A DNA stretch of 64,000 nucleotides. It comes from Brienomyrus brachyistius (taxonomy: Eukaryota; Chordata; Actinopteri; Osteoglossiformes; Mormyridae). A model generated the notes under the pieces. That model saw only the letters and a program-made list of their open reading frames with translations, searched no databases and was not told the origin of the DNA. The DNA lies in assembly GCF_023856365.1 (NCBI RefSeq), contig NC_064556.1, positions 1,502,001 to 1,566,000 of the forward strand. Reading direction: 5' to 3'. This document shows, piece after piece, positions 52,008 through 64,000 of the stretch. A program made the position numbers and the translations under genes. Every line of letters begins with the position of its first letter. Position 1 is the first letter of the stretch.

Positions 52008-52129
52008 CTCACTGTGTGGTGGAGGAATCACTTTACTGTATTACAGTGTGACGTTGCTGCTTCTCCACGGTAATTCTCTGCTTTTTAACCTGTATAATCC
52101 TTTTTTTCTCTGAAATTATGTTTCACAAA

Positions 52130-52260
52130 AATAAACGACTGGGTTCAGCGAGCTGAGCAAACATACAAAATAACTGTTCTTCTCTCTGAGTAAAATCTAA
52201 TGTACATGATACATATTTATGTCTATATACTGAATTTGCTACCTGTAAAACGACAATAAA
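52130..52260 (+). promoter_or_regulatory. Two polyadenylation signals after gene B
   Basis: AATAAA at 52130-52135 (shared with gene A) and at 52255-52260 (shared with the orphan B30.2 gene). Confidence 0.55.
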
Positions 52261-52812
52261 GGCTTTCTGTTCTGTCCTATTAATATCCTGGTTAAGCGGT
52301 GCCCAAAGCATAACTAACATAATTAAACAGCACTCCGGTGAATTAAATTAAAATCACTTTACTACTTACAACTGAACATAAATAATTACATTAAATCAGC
52401 ACATATAATAACCGTTTAACGGAAGAAATAACTGCGAAAGCAAAAAAAAATCTATCGAGTTGGAAACGCAAGAAAAAACTCACATTAGGAACATACATTA
52501 GATTCAATGACCAAAATACAACAAGCAGTAATGAAATGTTCCTAAATAAACCAATGAACAGCCAAACATGGAAACAGACAGGCTGTTTAGTAAACGGACA
52601 CCGTCTCTCTCATTCCTATTAAAACACGGGGAAAGGACAATTAAAAACGAACTACACTTTTTACTGCGTATATCAATGGCAAAAAACAAAGTGATTACAT
52701 TTGTAAAACAAATCCTAACACTTTGAATTATACCAAAAATACGGTGTAAACTGAGAGCAGAACTCCCCGCATTCGCCGTACAGCGGTGGTGAGGTGACAG
52801 AGGGATTCCCGC

Positions 52813-53559
52813 TAGAGTTGTGACGTTCGCGAACGAACCGATTCTTTTGAACGGCTCATAAACATGAACGATGGGAGCCGAGTCGCGGCTGGGGGGGAGC
52901 CGTTCTTTCTGTCGTTCTTTTTTTCCTATGCGTGTTTCACACAGATGCACACAAATTAGCTCCTCGGCGAGACAGAACAGTTATAGGGGGAGGGGCGCAC
53001 CCAGCGCAGGGGTGCTCCTGCCTAACAGTATGATGATAGTTGTGCACGCATCCTTCACGTGAGTGCTCCAGTGGAAATAAACCCTGCATGCCTCTGTCAT
53101 TGGGTAGGAGCGGAGCCATGACTTGTGCACGCTGCCGTGATAACAATGTTCTTGTGTGGAAGTGTTTGTAGTAAAAGCTGTTTTACACAGAAATTCATTG
53201 CAGCCGGCTTTGTTTTTGATGTTTATTTGTGAGTAGGTATTGTATGAATAACATAAGTCAACTTAGCTTTACGCATACACACACTTAAGGTAAATCCAAA
53301 ATAGTGATGTCACTGTCTAAGCAGAGGGATGTTGTGCAACCCTATGGAATATAGTCCACACGTGACAAATGAGGTAATAATCAATATTTCAGAATAATTC
53401 AAACTCAGATATTGGTGTGATCTGAGTTTTAATTATTTGACTACAAATCTCACCTCATCATTCCTCCCAGTGATTATTTCTATTCTATTGAACGGCTCTT
53501 TGAAAGGAACGGATCGCCAAGATCCGGATCCCCTCAAAGAGCCATAAATCCCATCACTA
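52813..53559. mobile_element. Non-autonomous hAT-like element (747 bp)
   Basis: Flanked by an 8-bp duplication, ATTCCCGC (52805-52812 and 53560-53567), typical of hAT. Ends TAGAGTTGTGACG and, reverse-complemented, TAGTGATGGGATT. The paralogous flank of gene A (about 27985-28010) is the empty site. There is no transposase frame. Confidence 0.8.
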
Positions 53560-53899
53560 ATTCCCGCCGGACGCGGGATGTGAGACACCGCGTTCCCTCA
53601 ATTATCGTCCCCAACGCAACACTCAGATACGGGAAATGGGTACCGTCAGAATTTAACGTGCACTAAGATATTAGCCTAATAAAAAAATATTCTAAACTTC
53701 AAGTACTAAAACAGAATTGAGTGAAATAAAAAAAAAATACCTCTTAGCTGTTCTTTATGAACATATTTAAGAACTATGAGCATGGATTTAATTTGCTATA
53801 CTGACTGCAGCCTTTTTATTTTCTATTAATATTTTATTGTTCACTATTTGTATTTTGCTCAAAGGACCTTCAGACTTCACAACATGTTTATTCATCAAG

Positions 53900-54530
53900 G
53901 ATGCACATCAAGGACATTCTATTTTTGGGGACTTGGACAGTATTACCCTGTGGGTAGCCACATATAATGATGGTTATGGCAGGCAATTAACAAGAGAAAT
54001 GAGAGAGAGCATTATATCCCTTAGAAATGTAAGGCTTTCATTTAGAGAAACTGCAGAGAAAATCCAAGCGCCAGTGAGCACAGTGTGCTACACCATCCGA
54101 AGGCAACTGGAACCTGGAGAAAGCTCTGACAGGAAGAGATCTGGCACACCCAAAGTCACAACACTAATCAGAAGACAAGTTTCTGAGAGTCACCATCTTG
54201 TGTGAAGGGTAACTCAGAAGACAACAGCTTCAAGCACAGCTTAACAGTGGTGGACGTAAGCCAGTCTCACTGTCAACTGTGAAGAGATGACTTCCAGCTA
54301 CAGGTTTGACAGATCCAGTGGCAGTAAGAAAGCCGTCACTAAAATGACAAAATGAGAAAGAGAGGCCATGAACCACTGCCAGTGGACCACTGAAGACTGG
54401 AATAAAGTCTTATGGACAGAGGAATCAAAATGTGAAATCTCTGGTTCATCATGCAGGGTGTTTGTATCCCATTGAGTAAAGCCAATGCCTGACCCTTGCT
54501 TTAGTCCTCATGTGCATATATATGCCTGCC
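53900..54530 (+). pseudogene. Tc1-type transposase relic
   Basis: Contains a helix-turn-helix-like N-terminal part (RESIISLRNVRLSFRETAEK, then VSTVCYTIRRQLEPG) followed by RKRSGTPKVTTLIRR. Stops and frame breaks follow. A later piece (about 54380-54430) reads WTTEDWNKVLWTEESKCEI, where Tc1 transposases have W(S)DE. No termini were identified. Confidence 0.65.
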
Positions 54531-54599
54531 CTGTATATGATGCGTTTCATAATGCAAATAATAAAAACAATGACTCAACCAGTTACTCTGCTGACATTA

Positions 54600-56329
<1,730 letters not shown>

Positions 56330-57130
56330 AGCTATGTTACACTGCATATTAAGATTAATATGAACTTTATTGATCCGGTGGTGAAATTCTGGAAAAGCAG
56401 CATTTTGGGGAATACCTTTCGTACTGTATCTCTTTCAAACAAAATGAGCAGGGGCGTGTCTCTGACTAGGTTATTGGGCTGAAGCCCTGGATATTTCCTC
56501 TGTAGCCCCCAGCCTGTCCTGCTGGCGGTAGGTGACCTTTCCTTCTGAGTGCTGGGGCTGTGGCATCAGTAACATTACTGTCACATACTTCCCATTAATG
56601 TATATAACTAGCGGAGTCGTTGTCATGGTGAACTCTATGAAATAATAGTTGTCTTTGTAAATTTGCAGATGAGCTCCTGTACTGATGTTGATTACTTAGG
56701 AACTACGTGACTGCTATTCTCTGCTGAATGTGGTCGTAAAGAAAAGCGGATGACAGGATAGAAGAGAGTATTGGGGGGGGGGCATGTAGACAGCATGTGG
56801 GCTGAGCCTCTGAGCTCAGTACGCTCATTTCTGTAATTACATTTAATGAGAGCAGAACTTTCTTGTATTTTTATTATTATTACTTTAAATCTGAATGTTG
56901 TACAAAAGGACCACTTAGAATGGAACAAATTTCAAGTTTCGTACTTATTGTCATATACAGATAACAATGGGATATTCTTGCCTGCAGTGAAATTTCCCCT
57001 CTTTAGTTTATACACTAAAAATAACACTTAATAGTAAACAAACACTGAAATAGAATAAAATAAAGCAGCAAAAATAGTGTAGTAGTAAATAGTAAAATAA
57101 GAATAAAATAGTATTCTTAAATAGTAAAAT
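56330..57130 (+). other. eola1 3' flank, no gene seen
   Basis: Low-complexity A/T-rich sequence with several AATAAA-like sites (for example near 57053), none assignable to a transcript. Confidence 0.4.
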
Positions 57131-57135
57131 AATAA

Positions 57136-57490
57136 GGTGCGTACTATTTGCAGGTACTTATAGAAGACTGTAATAACAAGAGTAGTGTGTACATGTACCT
57201 GTATATATACACTCCTGCGTATGTACCAAAGGTAAGCTTAAAGTGACTGCAGTACAAAAGAGTGTAGCGTGTACATGTACCTGTATATATACACTCCTGC
57301 GTATGTACCAAAGGTAAGCTTAAAGTGACTGCAGTACAAAAGAGTGTAGTGTGTACATGTACCTGTATATATATACTCCTGCGTATGTACCAAAGGTAAG
57401 CTTAAAGTGACTGCAGTACAAAAGAGTGTAGTGTGTACATGTACCTGTATATATACACTCCTACGTATGCACCAAGTGACTGTAGTTCTA
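57136..57490. repeat. 82-bp tandem repeat, about 4 copies
   Basis: TGTACATGTACCTGTATATA recurs at 57188, 57270, 57352 and 57434, an exact 82-base spacing. The unit includes the palindrome GTACATGTAC and GGTAAGCTTAAAGTGACTGC. Confidence 0.9.
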
Positions 57491-58793
57491 AGGTCAGAGA
57501 AGGAAGAGAGTTCAATGGGGGGTGTGGACAGTGTTCAGCTTTTCAGCAGCTCAGTAGCCTGATGGCTTGTGGGTAGAAACTGTCCCCGAATCTGCTGATG
57601 TGGGTCTGGATGCTCCTGAGCAAGAAGAATCTATAGCTGGGATCAGCTAACGTAGAGGGTCTTACCTAGAGGGCCTGCTGAAGAGGATCTGGGCTGCAGA
57701 CCAGTCCCATGTGTCCCAGCTCCTGCTCTCCATGGCCACACTCCGCGTCTGCATCCACCGCACTGGGAGAGGACCGATGGCGCTGAGCTGGGAAGGGCTG
57801 CTTCAGCTCTCAGCCTCGCGGACTGCAGTGCTGCTGGGTGTTCAGCAGGGCTGCTGTTTGTGTGGCTTCTGCATCTAGCCTTATCTTTCCATTTGGCGCT
57901 CCTCAATTTAGAGAGAGAAGGTGTTACCACCCATTCTGGACATGGGGGTACCTGAGGCGCCAGTGAATGAAAAATACATGAATACTAAGTCCAGCAAGAA
58001 CATGAAAACTCAACACACGCAGTGAAGATGGAGGTGTAAAGTAAAAGTACTACCGACCCAGCCAACCTACGGCTAAACTTCACCAGATATACACAAATAT
58101 TTATGATTGTCATTAATTTTATGTAAATTATTGAATTTGGGAAGCCAGTCTATCACTTTAACAGGCTGTGCAATTTACTGTGTTAGTGTACTGTGGGAGA
58201 GAACCAGTAAATTCCACTTAGGCCATGGACCAGTCATGAGGGCGTGAGGCTCGATATTCACAATATAATGCTGTACCTTATGCCAATACGACTTTTCACC
58301 AGAATAAATAGCTGTTACCGAACATTTTTTAACCATTTTATTTTGGTCTGAGTTATAAAGAATGATGTACATCTTAAATATTCTGGTTTCCCTTTCGCGT
58401 TTTTCGTCTTTTCCACTGGGGGGCGCATTAATACATACGTTCATATGATACATGGATGTTATTGTCATATTTTCAATCACTTGATTCTTTACTTTTCAAA
58501 TAAATGAGACATTTAGAACGAAGCCGAAGGAAAGGTTGAAGCCGTATTGTTATGTTGACTGGGCCGATGGAGACACGCTAATGTGCTTTGCCCAGTCGTA
58601 TTAGGACCCATTTATTTTAATGGACATTTTACAGCAGTTGATCTGTACAAGTGCTTGAAATGGGTTAAATATGTGCCGGTACTTCCCTTGTTATTCAGTC
58701 CCAGGTGCCGGTGTTGTGCTCCAAGCTGCCCCCTGACGTCATCGCTATAGTGAACAGTGAATATTTGCGGACTTGTGATCATTTTGGGGGGGG
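57491..58793. other. Intergenic, partly repeat-derived, no gene recognised
   Basis: The stretch 57500-57620 (CAGTAGCCTGATGGCTTGTG, AGAAACTGTCCCCGAATCTG) looks like a common fish interspersed repeat. The rest carries no supportable exon. Confidence 0.35.
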
Positions 58794-59092
58794 GCGGCAT
58801 GGTGGTGCAGTGGTTGCCTCCCACTTCTGGCTTCGAGTCTCCGCCTGTCCCCATGTCGTCGTGGGGTTTCCTCCAGGTACTCCGGTTTCCCCTCACAGTC
58901 CCCCCATGCCGAGGCTAATTGGAGTTGCTAAATTGCCCGTAGGTGTGCATGTGTGAGTGCATGGTGTGCCCTGCGATGGGCTGGCCCCCCATCCTGGGTT
59001 GTTCCCTGCCTCGTGCCCATTGCTTCCGGGACAGGCTGCGGACCCCCCGCGACCCTGTAGGATAAGCGGTTTGGAAAATGGATGGATGGATT
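58794..59092 (+). mobile_element. SINE (DANA/Mermaid-like), internally deleted
   Basis: Both the head (GCGGCATGGTGGTGCAGTGG) and the tail (TTTGGAAAATGGATGGATGG) are present. About 60 bases of the 5' third are missing relative to 7863-8223. Confidence 0.75.
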
Positions 59093-59799
59093 ACTTTGGG
59101 GGTTTGGTCCGCCGATATATCATTTCCAGGCGTGACGGTGCTAATCGCTGCATTATAGGTATGAAAAAAGACAGAATAGGAAACGCATTGAAATGATTCC
59201 AACAAAGTGCTAAACATATTATTAAAGTAAAAGAATCGCTTATTGTAACCGAAGGCGACTGTATTTGCACAAACAAGCGCTGTCGAAAAGAAAAGCATCT
59301 GTCGCGTTTGCAGCGTTTCACATGAGATCGTTAAACTTAAATTAAGGTTTGATTGTAACACACCATAATAAACAAGCAATATGACTTTTTAGTTTAAGTC
59401 AAGAAAAACGAAGTTACAGCGAGGGGGGCAGTTTGCGGCACAACACCTGTCCTCTAAAGAGGTCAAACAAAGAGGTGGGAACGCGAGTACCGGCCCACTT
59501 CGGCCCCGATCAGGATCCAATTTCTCGAAACCTTCTTAACGCCATGTCGTTCGTAACTTCTACGTTAAAAGGCGTAGCGTTAAGAAGGCTACGAGAAAAT
59601 CAGCCCTGTCCTCCATCTACTGCAATCACCACGACTAGTCTGATCACATGTAATATATGACAAATTCAGCACAAACCAAATTATTCTTCAATATTTGGTG
59701 TATTTGCAGTACGCAAAGCACGGAGGGGAGAGAATTCACCACGTTTATGTCTAACATGATGGGTGCATGAAACACTGGTTCTCCCAGCTTTGTGGGACA

Positions 59800-59935
59800 A
59801 ACAAGAAAACGGAGGCGGGAGCGGATTTCCCGGAATAATTCAACAAACCCGCCAAATAAATAACAAAGGCGCGCAGCTCGGAGCTGAACTTGGGAGCCGC
59901 TGAATCCTGCAGCGCAGAGACGCACTTTGTAGCCG
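59800..59935 (+). promoter_or_regulatory. Candidate promoter and noncoding first exon ending at 59935
   Basis: A GC-rich island holds TTTCCCGGAA (E2F/ETS-like, near 59826) and a fine donor, GCCG|GTAAGT, at 59936. There is no reading frame of note. It could be a distal first exon of the downstream transporter gene or a separate noncoding RNA. This is inference only. Confidence 0.3.
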
Positions 59936-61329
59936 GTAAGTCCCGCGGCGCACATTCATACAAATGCGGCTGTTTCATCCCTTAACTTTACTTAATTGGG
60001 GAAGAAGCAGACCGTCTTCGCGTTTCTCATATAAATCTGTATATTCGTACTTTGGTGCGATGCTGAAGCCAGGCGTGTGACGTTAGTTTCTGTGATTAAT
60101 AAAGTGATAATTAGTAATCTATTATAATTAGGAAACAAGTTATAATGGACAGGCAGCGGAATGTTACGTTCACGTATGGCTTTGATTAAACGGTTTACAA
60201 GATTTCATTTAAATTTTCATTAAAGCTGGATGGAGTTAGGAAGCGCAAAAATTAATATATCAAGACTTTACTTAATTATCGCTTCGTGACAACGTAACCA
60301 TTTGTTTTTAAGCAATATATTGGCGATGATCTAAATGTTTGTACATATTCGATTGTGTGTATATTGCCTCGAGGTAATATGAATTACTTTAACATTTTGT
60401 ATTACGTGACCTGTGTTTTTTAGCTTCGGAAAATGAAACGCTGCCTTCTCCTCCCTTCTCTCGCTGACATAGAGTGATTTGCCCGTTTAACCAAGAGCCA
60501 TGCGACTCGGTAGCTCTGCTCACTAAATCGCAGTTGAATTAATTAGACCTGTAACATCAGCTGGGGGTGTCTTCCGTCCGTGCGTGCTCATATATCGAGC
60601 TACACGCTGCGAGGGGGACTCCCGGGTGACTTTCCTGTAATCGAGATTCAGTTAGAAATATCCGCACTAGTACTGCACGCAATGCGGAGCCCAGACTGAA
60701 AACCCACAGCTATTCATTTCTGGCGGGTAGCGTGCTTGGGGGCGTGGCCAACGGGTACCGCAGAGGTACAAGAACACTATTCGAAAACGGTATCTACTCA
60801 AAATGGTATTTTCTTTCGTCAGAATGGCACGCATGCATGAATGGCTCTAACAATCAGCTTCCAATCCAGTAGCCTTATCTCCTTTGTGTTTTCACTGTTA
60901 GAGCATGCACGATAGGAGATGCTGTGCGTCATCGAGGCTTTGCACAGTCACAGGCAAGACGCGCAGATGCATTCTGTCTCGTATTCGGATTGTTTACAGA
61001 GCCGAATCGCATGTGATCTTCCTAGAATAAGCAGCAGAGGTCAAAGAAAGAGGTGCGAGCATATAAAAATGTGTTATTCGTGTAGCCGATGCTTAGTGCA
61101 CTGCAATGGGAAACAATGCAGTGAAGTGTCTACCTTTGAAATGTTAAAGTACAAGTCAAATATTTCACAAAAACACTTAATGCACTTTATGTAGGCAAAA
61201 GAAATGCAAAGTCTGGAAGGCTGATATTGCCTGTTAATTAAATTTGGGCTGTTTAAAATGTTAGTGGGTCCTTTACTTTATTTGAGTGGCAACACAGTGA
61301 TGCATTGATTTGTGACGCTAGAAGATGAT
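59936..61329. other. Intergenic or intronic, no feature recognised
   Basis: No mobile element or exon could be supported. A short frame at 60919-61194 has no recognisable domain. Confidence 0.35.
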
Positions 61330-61555
61330 GGGCAGTGGTGGCTTAATGGTTAGGAAAGCTCACTCGGAATTGAAAGACTGCAGGTTCGAATCACCGACCA
61401 CTAAGGTACCCTGAGCAAGGTGCCGCCCCCAAGCACTGCTCCCCGGGCGCTGAATTAGCTGCCCCCTGCTATGTCATATTGTCACATATGGGTTAAATGC
61501 AGATGACACATTTTGTTGTTGTGCTATGGTCTGTCAAGAATGACACTGGTTACTA
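61330..61555 (+). mobile_element. tRNA-derived SINE
   Basis: A-box TGGCTTAATGGTTAGG and B-box GGTTCGAATCAC (61383), then CACTGCTCCCCGGGCGC and GGGTTAAATGCAGATGACAC. Typical of teleost V-SINE-like elements. Confidence 0.75.
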
Positions 61556-61689
61556 AATTCTAATTCTAAGCTTGATGAGTATTGCACCATGGGCTAGTTA
61601 ACAATATCCAGTCCGATCTAGACTAGGGGCACCATGGTTTTCTACAGTCCAACTAAACACGTATCACTATCTACTGTATGACGCAGTAG

Positions 61690-61857
61690 AGCGGCATTCC
61701 ACAAAGCAGGAATTTTTCATTAGTCAGGTAACTTAAGCCAAATATAAGCATTGTTCAATAGGAATGTCGTATACCTCTCCTCCTATTGGGGCAGTTTCCA
61801 CGTCTGGCTTAAGTTATCCAGCTAACTAGGAAATCCTACCTTGTGGAAATTCCCCTC
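61690..61857. mobile_element. MITE with CATTCCACAAAGCAGG termini
   Basis: Left GCATTCCACAAAGCAGGAAT...GTAACTTAAGCC. The right end, reverse-complemented, reads ATTTCCACAAGGTAGGATTT...ATAACTTAAGCC. Confidence 0.7.
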
Positions 61858-61974
61858 AGGATTTGTTGCTTAGTCATAATACGGTCAGGACTAAAAGTAA
61901 ATTTAGATAAAATTCCAAATTTAAGCTGGGGTACCTTAAATTTGCTTTTACATGCCGTTACGTGGCCGCCGTCC

Positions 61975-62193
61975 GCCAGCCAATGAGATACAGATGAAGG
62001 GCGGGTCACGTGGCGCGTAATGGGTCGCTGCTGCTGCTGCTGCTGCTGCTTGGGACTTGCGCGACACGTGGTCTCAGTATGAGGGTCTGCCGGCCTGTCA
62101 CCCTGTCACCTTGTCATCTTGTCTTTTGTCCTTTTCACTGAAATTGCCGCTTCATCTAAATTCTGGCCTAGCCGCTGAAGTCTCGCAGACAAG
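61975..62193 (+). promoter_or_regulatory. Promoter and 5' UTR exon of the nucleoside transporter gene
   Basis: A CCAAT box (61980-61984), GGGCGGGTCACGTGG (GC box plus E-box) and a second CACGTG near 62065, with a (CTG)7-8 run at 62029-62050. The candidate noncoding exon ends at 62193 (CAAG|GTGAGC). Its start is not determined. CCAAT, GC and E-box elements suggest housekeeping-type control. Confidence 0.5.
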
Positions 62194-63156
62194 GTGAGCG
62201 CTCTGGCTTATTCTCTGCCATCTTTCCGATCGCTGAGTGTATTTCATTGTCGCATTACGTGTGTACCGAGGGGGTTAGATTAAGAAACGGGCTCCAGTGA
62301 ATGTACGTCGACATGGGTTACGACCGATCATTTATTAATTTGCTTGTGTTTGTTTAATGTATTGTGTCGTTTGACTCGATTATCACATTTACGGTAATCG
62401 GATGGAACATGGTCCTACAATGAGACGCCTGTTCTCTTTCCTCCCCCCTCGTTTTGCAGTAACTCGTTTGAGACAGGGGCCCTTCTGTCAGAAAGTAAAC
62501 TGCTTTTTTGATGGATAACTGTCTATAATGTCAGGCTTATTGAGTGACTGAAGTCCCACGTTATCTGCCCCCGGCCTCGTGTTACTGTTAGGTGGACATC
62601 TGTGTGACTCAAAACAGCCGCTGCGAGTTCAGGATGATTCATTACCTAAATGTATGAGTGTGTGATCAGTCTTTTGGTTGGGAACGTAGCGAGGCGTTTC
62701 AGGACTGTTCCCTTGTTTACCTGCCTGTCCATTGATAATTAGACTGAAACGCGAAGTGAGAAAACACACAGTGGCTCATTAAAACATTAATCATGAGGTC
62801 ATTAGATGCGCAGTTTTGAATGCCTGGTTATTAAATCGTTGGTGCTGTACCTAAAGCTTTAACCGCCGCCAGTAAGCAGTGTTTCTTCTGCCTTAGAAAT
62901 TTAATGCCTTCCTATGTGTTATTTGTATGTAAACCACTTATTTTTTCTCTGTACTGCTACTTTACCGCAAATTTCCTGTTTTAGTAAATAATATATCCAA
63001 AAAGGGTCGTTATGGTGTGCAGTAAAAGGAGAATCTTCCGGCCGTCATCCAGAAATTCAGTGTCATTCCTGTGGATTTGAAGCTGTTCTGTGCTGTATGA
63101 ATCTATGGTAATTAACCTCCTGTGACTTGTGCGTTTACAGGTCAAATCCAGTAAAG

Positions 63157-64000
63157 ATGAAGACTAGTAAAGGTGCACCTGTGGACCGGTGAGTGCTCTA
63201 ACCTGTCCATATATGTGCTGATCACTTGGTTAATCCAGAAATTGCATGGACCGATACCCCCAGTGCCTTAAGTAAGGAAGCACAAAAGCATTGGTACACT
63301 CTTAACTAGGTGTAAGTGTGTAAGATTGTTGTTGAGTGGGGCCCATGCTGTGGAAAGGGGGTTTGGGCATGAAAGCTAAAGTTACCAGCGAGGATCTCGC
63401 CTGGGTTTCGCAGAGTGGGCTGTACCCTCGAAGGGAAGTGGTGGTCTGGGCAACTTGTGTGTGCGAGCTCCTCTTTGGATGGGTCAGCCCTGAGGTGGGG
63501 GGGTGACCTCTAAGCGGTGATCGCCGTGGTCACAGACCTTGACACGCTGCCCTTCCTTCCCGGACAGTGGATGCGCCGTGGGGGTGATTTTCTTCATCCT
63601 TGGGATGGGCACCCTGTTACCATGGAATTTCTTCTTGACGGCAACAAAGGTAAGGTTTGGCTGAAACGGCGTGGGGGGGGGGGGGGGGGGGATTTCCAGG
63701 TGGGATGCTTTGCCCCCTGAGGGTGGTGCTTGGAAAGTTTAGGAGATTCATATCATTCCCGGCGTAGGTGATGCATTTTGCACGGGTGACAGTCGGCACT
63801 CGCTCATTACTATGTTGAAATGGACATAAACAGTGATGTCTGTGACTTAATGATGAACAGTCAGGTTTCATTTTACTTTCAGTACTTCGATGATCGACTG
63901 AGTCCTGCAGTGATTAACGGCACAGTGGTTGGGAAGGAGTTCTACTTCTCCAACTGGATGACCCTCCTCTCCCAGCTGCCTCTGCTGCTCTTCACGCTGC
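63157..64000 (+). CDS. slc29a2: Equilibrative nucleoside transporter, ENT2-like, 5' part (runs off the window)
   Basis: Coding exons: 63157-63188 (exon opens at 63141 after TTTACAG), 63568-63649, and 63893 to the window end. Phases fit. The protein begins MKTSKGAPVDRGCAVGVIFF, then ILGMGTLLPWNFFLTATKYF, which is TM1 with the SLC29 signature GTLLPWNFF. It continues with a luminal loop holding an NGT glycosylation site, then NWMTLLSQLPLLLFTL (start of TM2). ENTs move nucleosides across membranes by facilitated diffusion. The NW-TLLSQLPLLLFTL motif matches ENT2 better than ENT1 (which has NNVMTLCAMLPLLLF) as I remember them; ENT1 paralogs remain possible. A G-run of 19-20 sits in intron 2 at about 63672-63691. 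Confidence 0.8.

Noticed and set aside
63517..63720. A 67-codon frame over the transporter exon
   Set aside because: Wrong frame relative to the SLC29 signature; the real exon is 63568-63649 in another frame.

Overview
This is a piece of a ray-finned (teleost) fish nuclear genome. The genes are split by GT-AG introns, and the window is full of teleost-type tRNA-derived SINEs, L2-like LINE tails, Tc1/mariner and hAT relics, MITEs, a BEL/Pao LTR element and minisatellites. No bacterial, CRISPR or operon-like features are present.

The main content is a tandem array of fish-type NLR immune receptor genes (NLRC3-like: fish-specific N-terminal domain, NACHT, LRRs, C-terminal PRY-SPRY/B30.2). Only the last B30.2 exon of the first gene is in the window (3498-4015). 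Gene A (16862-27219) can be modelled end to end as nine coding exons that keep phase and give 1053 residues, with two LRR exons. Gene B (31808-52007) can be modelled as eleven coding exons giving 1158 residues, with four LRR exons. A and B share their promoter-proximal sequence, exon phases, old intronic SINEs and 3' flanks, so they are recent segmental duplicates. They differ by transposon insertions, by loss or gain of an LRR exon pair, and by minisatellites.

Layout: 1-4.5 kb, a MITE, a 2.2 kb long-inverted-repeat element and the orphan B30.2 exon; 4.5-7.2 kb, a 31-bp minisatellite with a higher-order repeat; 7.2-11.6 kb, SINEs and a MITE; 11.66-14.38 kb, a young non-autonomous LTR element carrying a proline-rich reading frame; 14.7-15.9 kb, a MITE and an L2-like LINE; 16-27.3 kb, NLR gene A; 28.1-30.9 kb, an IS630/Tc1-type transposase relic and SINEs; 30.9-52.3 kb, NLR gene B, with a very young 7.4 kb BEL/Pao retrotransposon in intron 2; 52.8-54.5 kb, a hAT-like element and a Tc1 relic; 55.06-56.33 kb, a two-exon ASCH-domain gene (eola1); 57-62 kb, tandem repeats, SINEs and a candidate first exon; 62-64 kb, the 5' end of an equilibrative nucleoside transporter gene (probably slc29a2), which runs off the window.

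The most unusual structure is a 45-bp minisatellite in the introns after one class of LRR exon. Each unit copies the exon's 3' end plus its splice donor, so the intron carries a ladder of potential donors that would lengthen the receptor in 15-codon steps.
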